A stretch of DNA of 64,000 nt from Stercorarius parasiticus (lineage: Eukaryota; Chordata; Aves; Charadriiformes; Stercorariidae). The stretch lies in the NCBI GenBank assembly GCA_013396915.1, contig VWZL01001293.1, forward strand, positions 265,396-329,395, in the 5' to 3' direction. The notes below the pieces were generated by a model. The model was not told the DNA's origin, ran no database searches, and worked only from the letters and a program-made list of their open reading frames with translations. The position numbers were made by a program, and so were the translations under genes. Shown piece by piece: positions 11,761 through 22,719 of this stretch (position 1 is its first letter; the number at the start of each line of letters is the position of its first letter).

Positions 11761-11860
11761 CCTCTGCATTGCCCCATTTTTTATTTTCTTTTTTTTTGTT
11801 GTTTTTTTTGTATCCCAGAGATGTATCCCAGATGTCAGCTTTCTGTAAGTAATTTTCCTC
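11761..11860 (+). other. Poly-T tract with splice-like signals around a 26-nt segment
   Basis: A T-rich stretch ending in TATCCCAG (acceptor-like AG at 11817-11818) precedes 26 nt, followed by GTAAGTAATT at 11845, a near-ideal 5' splice site. The 26-nt segment contains a short internal duplication (TATCCCAG repeated). Without a neighbouring exon or transcript this is only a curiosity. Confidence 0.15.
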
Positions 11861-13515
11861 GGGTGCAGAGCCCGGCAGAGCCAGGCGAACCCGCAGAGCT
11901 GGCATGGGGGGGCCTCTCCTCTGCAGCACTAATGGGGGGGTCCTCATCAACCCTCTGCCTTGGGCGCGTTGCAGTGAGCCCTTCGACATCCTCACCAGCC
12001 CGGGGCTGGGGAGAGCCTGCCCTGAGCTGTGGAAAACTGATATAACCACAGGCACAAAGCCGCCGGGAGAGCGGGATTATGCTCCGAATCCCCGTTTCCT
12101 CAGCCCCTATTTGCCCCCATCATCCTGTGCCACACACCGCTCTCAGGCTGCAGCTTGCAGGGGCTCAGCGGCATTAAAACACCTTTTTTTTTCTTTTTTT
12201 TTTTTTTTTATTTATTTTATTTTCTGGAGGTCTGCGCGGCTGGGAAGGCACCGAGCACACGAGCATTAAAGCGCAGCTGGAGCGGGAATTGCATGTTATA
12301 TATATATCCGGGTGGGGGCATTGAGCAGAGCCAGATGTTTCTCCCCTCCCGCGGCTCGTCAGCGCGCGGCGGCTGTTGTGTGCAGCGGTAGTCGTGTCGG
12401 TGGTAGGAGGAAGCAGACACACATTGGGGTCACGGCGAGCTCCAGCAGATCCCCGCAAGATTTATGGCGAAGCCTTCCAGCTGGAATGTGTTTGAGGCCG
12501 GGATGTGCCGGTGGGGATGTGCTGCCGGGGATGGATGCGATCGCGGGGATACGCGGGTCCCTGCGGGTGATGCCTTAAGCCTGGTCTCAGCCCTGGGCTG
12601 TGGTGGGGACCAACGGGGAAACCCCGACAACCAGGTGAGCTGCAAAATGGGAAAACGCTGCACAACCCCCCTCCCGGGAGAGGAGAATAAAGGAGCTCCT
12701 TTCCCCGAGAGATGGGGTGCTGCTTGATGCTGCTCTCTGGCACCTTTCCCCCACCCTGGTGGCATCAGGGCCGGAGCAGGATGCTCCCTTCCCTGTGGGC
12801 AGCAAGGCGAGCATCCCTCCCAGCCCGTGGGTTTCCCGTCAGGATCCTGGGCCGTTAATTACCCCCAGAGGATTCTCCGCTTACCCCAAGCGCCTGACCT
12901 GGAGGGGTTCGGTCTGGTTTTTGTGCCCTCGGCGGAGGCAGGAGGGGGGGTAATTGGTCTCCTCCAACGTCACAGCGCCGGTGGGAAGAGCCCCACGCAC
13001 AAACGATGCTGGCAGCATCCCTGCGCACAGTGGCGGCGATGACAAATGTCAGTGACTGGAGCTGGCATTGCCCTGGTCCCTTTGCGCCCCCCCCCAGCCC
13101 GGCCGAGCCCCCCCAGCCTGCAAAGGCTCCGAGTTTCCCATCTCGGAGGTGTGGCTTGGCACTGCCTTGGGTGAAAATGCGGCGTAATGAGCCAAAATGT
13201 GCACTTACTGGCACTCGCTGGACCGGAGCTGGGTGTCAGCCAAGGGTTTGGCCCCGTCTCCAGCAGCAGAAGAGATCTCCCTTTCAACATGTCATCTGAG
13301 GAGAAATCCTCCTGGGCTGCCCACCGCAGAGCTGTCAGACCCCGCTCGCCCTTCGCCCCCCCCGGGACGGAGGCGCTGGGTTCAATCACTCTCCCGCATC
13401 AGCCCTGGGTCCCCCCCGGCCCGCGATGTTGCTGTAGCAGAAGCCCGCGGGGCGGGCAGGGTGTGCTGCACCGCAGCTCGCACGTGGCCTTGGACACACA
13501 TCCCTGCCTTTTTCT
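11861..13515. other. GC-rich spacer with a T/A-rich tract, no gene seen
   Basis: A low-complexity T then TTTATTTTA-type tract lies at about 12183-12224. The rest is GC-rich, with CpG clusters near 12340-12410 and a C run near 13089-13097. Frames of up to 148 codons are scattered over both strands and none is recognisable. Confidence 0.4.
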
Positions 13516-14390
13516 TTAAAAAAAAAAAAAACCTGATTTTTTGGCTACGAGGAGGAGCGCTGGAGCTGCCCCAATACTTCTTGTTGTTAATGTGCCTCAG
13601 CACTTTCTGGGCTTCTCTGGCTCAGTAGAAAAATCAGGTTTTTATTTTGCTGATCGTTACCAGAAGCAAAGAAATGGGTGTTTTCTGGGTGAAGAGCAGA
13701 GTGACTGCTGGGTGCTGGGGAGCGCAGGAGGCTGATGGCGCCGGCGCGGTGTCCGTACCGGGGCTGCAGGGAGGATGGCAGAGCCGGGTGGTGATGCGGG
13801 GGGTGCGTGGTTTGCAGCCAGCATCATCCACACCAGGAGGAAGCGCTTTTTATACTCGTTCGAAACAGCAGCCGGAGCCACGGGGAGCACCGGGGGAACC
13901 CCGCTGCGGGGCTCCGGCTTCGGCACGCCGTGCCCGAGCGCTTCGCTTTGCCTGGCGGAGGGGCGAGGGTGGGAAAGGCACTGGTCGTCGTGGGAAAACA
14001 CTCTGGAAAGTTACTCTGGGATTTGTTTCATCCCTGAGTTTTAGGGGTTTCTTGTTCCTTGCCTCGTCCGCGGGGCTGTGGGGCTGTTGAAGTTCAAATG
14101 ATGGTGGGCTTGGGCCATGGTCTGGTCCCGGCGTTGATGTTGCCCGGGGTGGCTGCTCCCAAGACAGTGTTGTGCACCGGAGCTCACCCCGCACACGGGC
14201 TCCTGGAGCCCATCGGGAAGGTCCCTGTCCTTGGCCAGTGGGCAGCCCGCTGACAACACAGGGCAGCCCCGTCTACCCCAGTTGGGCAGGAGCCGTGACG
14301 TGCCGGATCCAACACGTGCAAGGGACACCCATGGCCGTCTGAGTGGGGTGGGTGTCCTTGAGGGTGTCCAGGAGAGCTGGCACTTGTCCT
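13516..14390. other. GC-rich spacer, no gene seen
   Basis: It starts with a 13-base A run at about 13518-13530. CpGs are frequent from 13870 to 13980. Frames of 114-238 codons overlap on opposite strands (the longest, minus 14041-14757, is domain-free). Confidence 0.4.
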
Positions 14391-14520
14391 GCGGTCGGGT
14401 AAGAGCATGATACATGGAGCTTGTTTCGCAAATGCCAGGAGTTTGAAAAAAGTCTCGGCTGTAATAAAACCTCAATATTTCCCACAATTCTGTCCATAAT
14501 GTCTTTAGCACGTTGATGAG
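14391..14520. promoter_or_regulatory. Small AT-rich island
   Basis: Sequence such as GTAATAAAACCTC and CATAATGTC gives a 130-bp AT-rich patch between GC-rich flanks. Evidence is compositional only. Confidence 0.2.
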
Positions 14521-16300
14521 ACCAGGCTCGGGAAGGCAGGTGTCCCGTGGCGCAGGGCTGCACGGAGAGGGGTTGCACTGCACGGGGGCAGCGTTCACGG
14601 CATCGTCCTCCACCAGTGGGTGGTGAAGCTGTGGGGTCTCCCCTGCGAGAAGACAGAAGTTTGGTGTTTGAACCCGTGGCCGCGCGTCTGGGGGCTGCTC
14701 GGTGGCGGAGCCGCCTGCTGAGCCGCCTGCACTTGGCAGAGGAGCTGGCAGCCCCATTCCTCATCTTCCACCTTCCCCCCCGCCCCAAATTCCTCTGTTT
14801 GCTAATAGAGATTTCAGCAGAACAAGCGGTACGCCGATCCAGCAAATAGGTTTCTTGCCGTCCCGCGGCATCTTTCGTTAGTACAATGTAAAAAGCCGAC
14901 ACCATCTATCACCCAGTGCGGGACAAAGGAACAACACGCCGAAGGCTTTGGAAGCAAATGCACCCGCGTTCCCAGTTTTCACCAGCATTTCCCAGTCCGC
15001 TGAAGGAAACGGTCAGAGCAGCCCGTGGCAAGAGGCAGCTTTCATTTCGCCTCTGGATATCCCCTCCAGCCCCTCCCAAGGCACTTGTTCACTGTGGGTT
15101 TTTTTAAGGGGAAAAATATCTTTCATTTATCCTAATGGGCTGTTAATGGGATTGGTGTCACAGGGCTGCCCAAGCCATCAGCGAGACGCAGGGGTCGGCA
15201 GGCTGCAGCCCCCGCGGCGGCCCGGCCTGTTTGGGGAGCAGGCACTTTGGCAGCAGCAGAGCGTTTTACCAGCCCTGTGTTTACTCGGTTTTCATTTTCT
15301 TTCTTATTTTTGCAGCTCTGCTCCATTAATCTTCTTCGTGGCATCAGTTTTCCGATGCCTCGCTGTGTAATGTGTTCGGCAGCGCTGTGCGTTTGCTTTT
15401 TACTCCTTTGTGCTGAAGGGGCCGCCGAGAGGCAGTTGGTGGCAACTGAGATCATGCATTTGGCTCTTCTCATGGTACCTTTCAGGCTGTGGTTGTAAGA
15501 CTGTTTCCTCTTGCATGCTTCCGGGAGCAAAACTGGAATAATCCATAGATGTAACCGGCTTTGATGCCCAAATCCAGGACCGAGGAGGCTCGTGGCTGGG
15601 TGCTGGATGCGGTGGAGGTACACACAGCTATCGCTGGGCTCTTCTGGTCCACGGGTGTTGCAGGGATTGGTCCAGACTGATCCAGATGCTCTTGGAGCCC
15701 AGGCAGTTGGGATAAAACGTAACTCCAGCTCGTTTTAATTACACCTCGCATGGAGCTGCAGCTGCCGAGGTGCAGCGTCCCTTCACCAGCGATGCTGTTG
15801 CCAGCCTGGGTACCCACTTTGGCCCCGGTCGCAGATGCAAAAGCAGGGTTCTGTGTCCCGAACCAGGGCCTTTCACATCCTCCCAGGTCCCACGGGGTTT
15901 GTTGGGCAGCCAGGGCTGGCTCGGAGCACCCTGGGGAAGCTCCAAGGCTTTCCCTAGGCTGATGAAGGTGGCTTTCCCACAGCTTTTCTGGGATACCACC
16001 CGGCCAAGCATCAGCCCGTCTGTGTGCAGGAGAAAATCTGGGAGAAAAGCAGTGCTGTCGTTCCCAGCTCATCTCATCCAGGTGGGGATTTGCGTATGCG
16101 AACCCCGTGTGGGGCTGCGACCCTCCAGATTGAATTGTCTCTGAAGAGCTGTTGGGAGGCACCCGGAGCACCCGGCGCTGCCGCCTCTCTCCGTGGCGTA
16201 ACTGGTGGCGGGTGCTCCTGACCCGGGGGGTGCCATGTGAAACGTCAGCAAAAATAAATCTGGCTAATCCCAAGGAATGGCCGGGTGCAGCAGCAGCCCT
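14521..16300. other. Mostly GC-rich spacer, no gene seen
   Basis: Long minus-strand frames (210 codons ending at 14273; 263 codons at 15482-16273) have no domain and are overlapped by plus-strand frames. A T-rich patch at 15285-15315 ends in TTTTTGCAG, an acceptor-like sequence with no exon evidence after it. Confidence 0.4.
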
Positions 16301-16745
16301 GCGGTTCCAGGGAGATTAAAATAAAGTCTTGCGTTACACCACTTGGAAGGGCTGAGATTTACTTGGAAACTGAATCACATTAATTAGCATTCTGCTAATG
16401 GCTGTTTTGTATAAATATAGCGTGCCTTAATACCAACACGAGTCGCAGGTTGACATATTTAGATCGTTGATATCAAAGTCATTAACGCCTCTCCGTGGTA
16501 AACCTATTCTCAGTTGGGGCTGCAAATGGGATTCTCCTGAGCCAATCAATCTTACTAAAGCCTGTGCAAGAGCCTGTTGATCTTTAGCCACCGAATGGAT
16601 ACGGCTTCCCAGAAATGTGCTTGCATCTGTCAAAATTATAAGCAGCTGGCAGCCGGAGACAAAGGTCATATTTGCCGCGAGTGTGAAAATAGGATCTCAG
16701 GACAAGAAATGCTCTTTAGCAGCGTATCAATTCGGGACGTGCTGT
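16301..16745. promoter_or_regulatory. AT-rich island with a palindromic homeodomain site
   Basis: ATTAGCA (16383-16389) and TGCTAAT (16393-16399) are perfect inverted arms around a 3-bp spacer, preceded by CATTA. Other sites include TAAATATAG, ATTTAGATCG and TCATTAACG. A cysteine-containing frame starts at 16577 but does not match a known zinc finger. Candidate enhancer on motif content. Confidence 0.38.
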
Positions 16746-16762
16746 TAGTGTTGCGGCACAAT

Positions 16763-16812
16763 ACGTGTGTTTGTGCGTGCGTGTGTGTGTGTGTGTGTGT
16801 GTACGCGCGCGT
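16763..16812. repeat. (TG)n microsatellite with flanking CG dinucleotides
   Basis: An alternating purine-pyrimidine tract runs from CGTGTGTTTGTGCGTGCG through about ten pure TG units to TACGCGCGCG. Such tracts are prone to length change and can adopt Z-DNA. No gene is attached to it. Confidence 0.9.
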
Positions 16813-17170
16813 CCATTCCTGCAGGCATTTGTACACATGTCAATTATATATTTATATGTAAAATTTCTCACGTATACCCTGTGGTCCTGGAACTCATCCA
16901 GGGCTTATTAAAACTTAGTCACATCAAAGGATGGGAAAGGTCTGCCTGGGTTTAGGAACTTGGAGAGCTTAGCAATTATTTCGCACTAATTCACTCCTAA
17001 TTTATCGTTCATTATTGCCCTGATTAAAAGCCCCCCTGCTTGATAGCAGCGGTGAATGTAGTGGGTTCCTTTAAAAACTGATTGGGGGGAATTTCAGCAT
17101 GGCAGGAGCTGCTACTGTTTCTGAGAGCCCACTGTACCTATTAGTCATGCAATGAGGACAATTAGTGCAC
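16813..17170. promoter_or_regulatory. AT-rich island downstream of the TG repeat
   Basis: It contains CAATTATATATTTATATG (16840-16857), AGCAATTATTTCG, CACTAATTCACTCC and GGACAATTAGTGC. AT content is high until a sharp switch to GC-rich sequence at about 17170. Regulatory role inferred. Confidence 0.28.
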
Positions 17171-18175
17171 TTAGCGCAGCAGAATGCCCTCGGCCCGGCT
17201 GGGCCGTCACTTGGGCCATGGTGGGGCTGTAGCCGTGGGGGGGTACGGGGACAGCAGGACTGGTCATGGCAGTCACGGCTCTTGCCCCGGAGCAATGGGC
17301 AGCACTGGTTTATGCCCCCGCTGCCCGGTGGGGATGGAGCAGAGCACAGGGCTCTTAATGTTATACGTCTCCCAGCCCCGATGCGCAGGGCTGGGGGTGA
17401 TGGCTGGGTGGCCATTGGCATCCCCGGGATGGCATCCCAGGGTGTTTGCTGCCCAGGCACGGAGCAGACACCCCGTGCAGGGACCCGCAGGATGGTACGA
17501 GTCTCCTCATCCGCCGTGAAGCCCCTGGCCAGGCCGGCTTGACCCGGCGCTCGTGCTTTGGAGCCGGGAGCACGGTTTCATCTGGGTTTATTATTAGACT
17601 GCAGTGACAGGGATGAAACGGCGTAAGCCCAACTTCTGAAGTATGCAAATGCCTGTCTCGTCCAGGAGACCTCCCTCGGTGGTGCAATTTAAGGCCAAGA
17701 GTTTTAATTTTAAATCATAAATCTCTATGGTACCAAAACCAGGGCGCCGCGGTAGCCCCTGCCTGCAGACCCCATGCTGGGGAGGGCGAGGGGATGCTTG
17801 GGCACCGAGCCGTCTGAGATGGCATCCCTGGGTGGGACGTGGCCGTGGAAGCTCATCCCCTCTCCCTGGCGCCGTTTCAGTAGGAGGGGTTATTCCCACC
17901 TCTCGGGGGACCAGCCCTGACAGCAGGAGCATCATTTGACTTGCGTGGAAACCTGAAAACCCGCCTTGTTCGCGCGCGTGAGGTGTCTGCGTCCAGCCTC
18001 GTCCCGCGGGAGGCTGGACCGAGCATCGCTTCCCGCAGGCAGCCGGCGAGTTAACACTGCTCGGGGGGGGACCTTCCACCCCCTCCACGTGCGGAGAGCT
18101 CAAAAAACACGGAATAAACTCCATAAAGCTGGCGAGGAGGGAAAAATGCTAGGCAACACGTTGAAACGGCCTAAC
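17171..18175. other. GC-rich spacer, no gene seen
   Basis: Frames of up to 176 codons occur on both strands without recognisable domains. A small AT patch at 17690-17722 (GTTTTAATTTTAAATC) interrupts it. Confidence 0.4.
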
Positions 18176-18785
18176 AATAGTGAGCGCTTATTTTGACAGC
18201 GGGGATTTTTTTGCAGTTGGGAGGTTGTGCTTATAATAAAATCCACCACTTGGCTGGTGGATTTTAAATAACACTTATCTCATGGATCAAGCCAGACAGT
18301 ATGTAACGCTGAGGTCCATGTGCGGCATGTCTTTGCTTTAATTACTCCTGCCTCCTATTTTGGGTATTTCTTAGCGAGCCCTGAAGCCCCGGCGTGGCAG
18401 CAGATCGGGAACAAAGGTTTTAAGAATTTTACCAATCGATAAAGGTATTAAATAAAAGCACGTGAGAGCTAGATGAAAAGTCATTAGAGAGGACAGAGCT
18501 TGGGAAATACATTCGATGTGAACAAACATAAATATCAGTTATTTTTTTAATTCAAAAAGGAGATGTGGGGGTGGGAAAAATACCCGTCAGTATAAAAATG
18601 GCTGGCACCATTTGTTTTGTCAGAGACGGGGCAGCTGGAGAGAGCTTTAGATACAATCCTCCTCCAAAAGCTGTGCAAGCAGAGGAAAAGATTATCAAAA
18701 GAGGAAAGGCTTTAATAAACTGTGAAGCCCTCGTCACCCACTGAGAAGCGAAGCTTAATTAGAAGATTAAGCAGTTCTCTGGTTG
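18176..18785. promoter_or_regulatory. AT-rich island with two inverted repeats, candidate enhancer
   Basis: A perfect hairpin, TAAAATCCACCA / TGGTGGATTTTA, lies at 18237-18248 and 18255-18266 with a 6-bp loop. A second inverted pair, GCTTAAT (18753-18759) and ATTAAGC (18766-18772), flanks a 6-bp spacer. The block is otherwise AT-rich and stop-rich. The second pair places two homeodomain-type cores face to face. Function inferred. Confidence 0.36.
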
Positions 18786-19892
18786 CGTGCGTGGACTCGG
18801 TGTGCGGCGGTGCTGTGCCAGGAGGTGCCGGCATCGGCTCTGAACTGGCTCCTTTGGCTTTCCTGGGGTGGGAGACACAGCCGTACCTGACTCCGAAATG
18901 TGTCACCGACTCCTCCAGCTGCACCCGCATCCCACAAGGAGCCCAGTGCCGGCATCGCCAGCATGCCGAGAGGCCAGGAATCGGGCTGGGAAAGGGGAAA
19001 CCCATCGGAGGCAGAGCCTCTGCCTTAGCTCCCTGCTCAGTTCCCACTTTTCAGGCGTCCTTAGGGACTCTCCGCTCTGTCCCTTCTCGCTCTGCCTCTC
19101 CGGAGCCTGTCCTGGTTCCCCCTGCACCAAGCGCATCGTCTGCAGCAGCAGCTGCTCTTGGGACGATTACTTATTTCACCCGAAATGGAAAAGCTGTCTT
19201 TAGAAGGCTATAAATCGGGACAATTCATACATCTCTATTGCCCGGGCTCGGCTGGCTGCTGGAAGGGCGCGACAGCGCGTCCCTGGGAAGGGATGCCTTG
19301 GTGCGCTGCTTCCTCTGCTCGCCAGCCGCAGGGTGGGCATCAATTACACCGAGCAACGCGGTGCGGGAGTTATGCTGCCAGTTTCTCCGGTTGACGGTGA
19401 ATCAGGTTCGTTTGTATTCACAGCTAATCTTTGTGCCAGAGTTGTTAACTGTGCTCTCAACCTTCCTTAATTCCATGTGCTGAGATCCCCGGAAAAGCGG
19501 CGGGCAGGAGCCGGCAGCAGCCCGGGATGTGTGTGTGCGATGTGTGACATCTCGGTGTGCCCGCGCCTGCCGTGCCGGGCTGGGTGGGCTGGATGCGGCC
19601 TCAGGTGCCGGTCCGGGTGAGACACTGGGGTTTTACCTGCTTGGGAAAAATCTGAGCTCCCTAGATACCGCACCTTACTCCCTCTGGAAAAACGTGGCTT
19701 GAAACACACGCTCTTCCAGGAGATTCTGTCTTGTCAAAGAGCCGGCAAAGCCTCTTTCTTTTTGCTTTCATGTGAAAATAAAGTGCATGTGCATCCGCGG
19801 GTGGGATCCATGGGCATGCGGAGCAGCGGAGGTAGCCACCGAGCATGGTGTGTGTCCCAGCAGTGCAAACCCATGCTGCTGGGTAGAGAAAC
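18786..19892. other. GC-rich spacer, no gene seen
   Basis: Frames up to 163 codons on the plus strand (18722-19213) overlap minus-strand frames of similar size. A short AT patch lies at about 19395-19475. No repeat seen until the CR1 fragment. Confidence 0.4.
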
Positions 19893-20253
19893 AGAGAATC
19901 ACAGAACGGTTTGGGTGGGAAGGGACCTTAAAGCCCACCCAGTGGCACCCCCTGCCCTGGGCAGGGACACCTCCCACCAGCCCAGGTTGCTCCAAGCCCC
20001 GTCCAACCTGGCCTTGAACCCCTCCAGGGCTGGGGCAGCCCCAGCTTCTCTGGGCAACCTGGGCCAGGGGCTCACCGCCCTCACAGCAGAGAATTTCTTC
20101 TGATATCTCATCTCAATCTCCCCTCTTTCAGTTTAAACCCATTCCCCCTCGTGCCATGGCTCCCCTCCCTGCTCCAGAGTCCCTTCCCAGCTTTCCTGGA
20201 GCCCCTTGAGGGCCTGGAAGGGGCTCTGAGGTCTCCCTGGAACCTTCTCTTCC
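19893..20253 (-). mobile_element. CR1 LINE, 3'-terminal fragment
   Basis: Read on the plus strand, the reverse complement of a CR1 3' end starts at GAATCACAGAACGGTTTGGG. It continues through the diagnostic words GGGAAGGGACCTTAAAG, GGGCAGGGACACCTCCCACC and AACCTGGCCTTGAAC, and ends near GGTCTCCCTGGAACC. CR1 is the dominant non-LTR retrotransposon of birds and other sauropsids. This is a 5'-truncated copy of about 360 bp, too short to encode reverse transcriptase. It is moderately diverged and inert. Confidence 0.95.
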
Positions 20254-21529
20254 ATAGCAATATGCCACCTTGTCCTTTTCCCAGGATGGCTGTGTCGTGA
20301 CAGTGCTCGGGAGGTGCCCGAGGCCACTCACAGCCTTTTGCTGTTGCTGCCGCCTGTTTTACTTGAGAGCCCTGCTGCTCCCACGCCGTGACGAGCGTGG
20401 GTGCTTTTTGCACCGAACATTTCCCGTGTTGCAGCGTCAGCCCATGACTCATTTGCTCTCCCCGTGCCAAGGCTGTGGGGCTGCTCCTGCCGCTCCCAGG
20501 CTGCCCCCGCGTCCCGGCTGCCGCTCGCTGTCACCGGAGCATCTCCCTCCAGGCGGGGGGACCATCGTCCTGAGGGAGGGTCACACCTTCTGACACCCCA
20601 CTGTATTGAATGCTAAAAGCAAGAGCCGTGCTCTTGCCAGGGTTTCGTCTGGGTGCTGCGGGTGTCTGTGTGCGGCATCTCCTTAGGAAGAGTCTGGTAC
20701 GATGTTGTGTTGCAGCTCCCAGCGTTCGGCCGGGGCTCCGGGACCCGTTGCTAGAGCACCCTGTGCCATGTCAGGGACCGGTGTTGCCACCTCCGGATGG
20801 GTGTTGGGCGTCTCAGCTGCACTCGGGGGACACCCTGTGCGTTTCGGGTCCCTGGTGCTGCGGGAGGGCAGCAGCACCCGCATCCCCAGCATCGCCCGGG
20901 ACCCTTCCCGCAGCGGCTCCACCAGCAGGGACGGGGTGGGATGAGTTTGTGGCGATCCGGCCTCGAAGCACGCGTGTCTCAGGGCAGGAGCAGTTTGCGG
21001 AGGAGCCACGGGGGTGTCCGCCTGCGGTGAGCTGGGGAAACAGCCGGGCTGATCTCCGGGAAAGGCTTGGCAACCTTCATATCTGGGTTTGGGACCCCGG
21101 CAGCCGCAGGGGGGCTTGGTGCCCGGCGGGAGCCGGGACCCCGCAGCGCCAGGAGGGAGAGGCAGCACAAATGCCTCGGGTGGCTGGCGGGACCAAGTCT
21201 TAGTGTTTTATTCAGCAATTAGCACCGGCAGCTCGTTTACCCAGGCTGCGCTGGAGACGTGGTTTCGGTCGCCACGCCGTTCCCGCATCCTTTGCTCCCC
21301 CTTCCTGGCGCTTTGCAGGGTGTGGGGGCACCCCAGGACTGCTGCGGGGGGATGCCCCCGCGGAGCACGGGGACACGGCGGGGCTGGGGGACAGGAGAGG
21401 TGTCCCTGGCCTCGCCGTGCCACGGGCAGCGTGGGTGAGTCACCGCCCGGGCTGTGCCCTCAGCAGCAGCCAACACGTTCCGGGATGTTTTAAAAAGCAT
21501 TTCCCCCCCCACCCCTAGCCCCGAACTCA
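20254..21529. other. GC- and CpG-rich spacer, no gene seen
   Basis: A 197-codon plus-strand frame (20610-21203) overlaps a 161-codon minus-strand frame, and both are low-complexity. CpGs are fairly dense from 20710 to 21060. There is no TATA-like or splice-supported structure pointing to a promoter. Confidence 0.4.
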
Positions 21530-22250
21530 CACACATGCAGCTTGCAAAATCTAATAACAACCGGTTGAAAAACATACTAAAAACAGGAAATTTATGTAGC
21601 ATGACCCAAATTGAATTATACATTACAGCACTATAATTGATTTTTTAGAAGAGAGATTAAATTTATTTTATGCCTCACTAACTAACAGCTAGATTTACCT
21701 AATTGCTTGGAGTGCAGAGTTAGTATGATTCATTAAACCCCATACATGCCTGGGTACATTACACTGTGACTAAAGCTTCCCTGCTTCGAGCAATTAAAAA
21801 TGGAGAAACTTGGGGCCTCATAAGTAATTGAATATAACAATACAGCTCGGAGTTGCTGTGGATGTCTTATTAAGTTCTTCAAGCAAAAAAAAGAGAAAAA
21901 AAACACAAGTTCCCTCCGTTCTCCAGTGAATCATTTTGTGAAATTTTCTATGACTGGCATTGTTTTCTCCTATTGCCAAAAAAAAAAAAAAAGTCTAGGA
22001 GACAGATTTCATGCCTTGCTTCACAGTTTAATTTTATCAATCATAACATTTAAAAAAAAATTGACAGCAGTGAGTAGACATCCCCGCTATTCCAAGGAGA
22101 GAAATTTTGGGTAGAATCTAGTAACATTTGGTAATTATATACACATTGCAAAAATAAAGGTAGCAATTTAGTAAAACAGGAGTGGAGAGAAATTATCGTT
22201 TTAGCTGGCAGGAATAAATTAGAATTGTTTGGCAGAGTTTAATAAAATCC
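21530..22250. promoter_or_regulatory. Long AT-rich island, candidate conserved enhancer
   Basis: About 700 bp of AT-rich, non-repetitive, stop-rich sequence starts abruptly after GC-rich DNA. It includes AAATTGAATTATAC, ATAATTGATTTTTTAG, CCTAATTGCTTGG, AGCAATTAAAAATGG and GTAATTGAATATAAC. The density of ATTA/TAAT words across the whole block is among the highest in the window. A 16-base A run at about 21978-21993 interrupts it. Regulatory call is inference. Confidence 0.42.
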
Positions 22251-22257
22251 CACATAG

Positions 22258-22520
22258 GCACAAATTACTCTCGGATAAAGCGGCGGTGGCGGGGGATGCA
22301 GGGGGAGGTGGCAGCCCCGTCTCTCTTGCGCGGCGGTTGGGATTGTCATCGCTGGCATCATCTCGCGGTGGGGTTTATGTGGGGGTTTTTCCCCCCGTTT
22401 TGGGCCCGGAAACGCTGGTGGGCGGCCAGTTGTCATCGGCGCCTGCCTTAATGCCCGGCGCGGGCAGGGCACGGGTTTGCCTGCAGGTCGACAGCCCGGC
22501 CTCCACCTCTCTCCCGTTGA
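22258..22520. other. CpG-rich segment between two AT-rich islands
   Basis: I count roughly two dozen CpG dinucleotides in about 260 bp, near the expectation without CpG depletion. Examples are GCGGCGGTGGCGGG, TTGCGCGGCGG and CCCGGCGCGGG. This is short for a formal CpG island. It has no visible promoter elements or first exon. It could be an orphan CpG island associated with the flanking candidate enhancers. Confidence 0.35.
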
Positions 22521-22719
22521 CAGGTGGCGTTTTATTTTGCCAGGAGAACGATTAGAAAAAAAAGATCCCCATTTATTACAATCTCTAATCGACGGCTCGA
22601 CCCATTTAAACGCTAACCGGGCTCCAGCTGCCTTTTCCCAGCAAGGCTTTGAGGATGCTTCCAGGGTGCCAGACACCCCCTGCGCCGGGGCAGGGCTGAC
22701 CGGAGGGGTTAGAAAATAA
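22521..22719. other. Mixed-composition spacer, no gene seen
   Basis: It has an AT patch (GATTAGAAAAAAAAGATCC, near 22549-22567) and then GC-rich sequence. Nothing is recognised. Confidence 0.35.

Noticed and set aside
16577..16861. Cysteine-containing 94-codon frame beside the TG repeat
   Set aside because: The cysteines do not fit a known finger or RING pattern, and the frame continues through the TG microsatellite.
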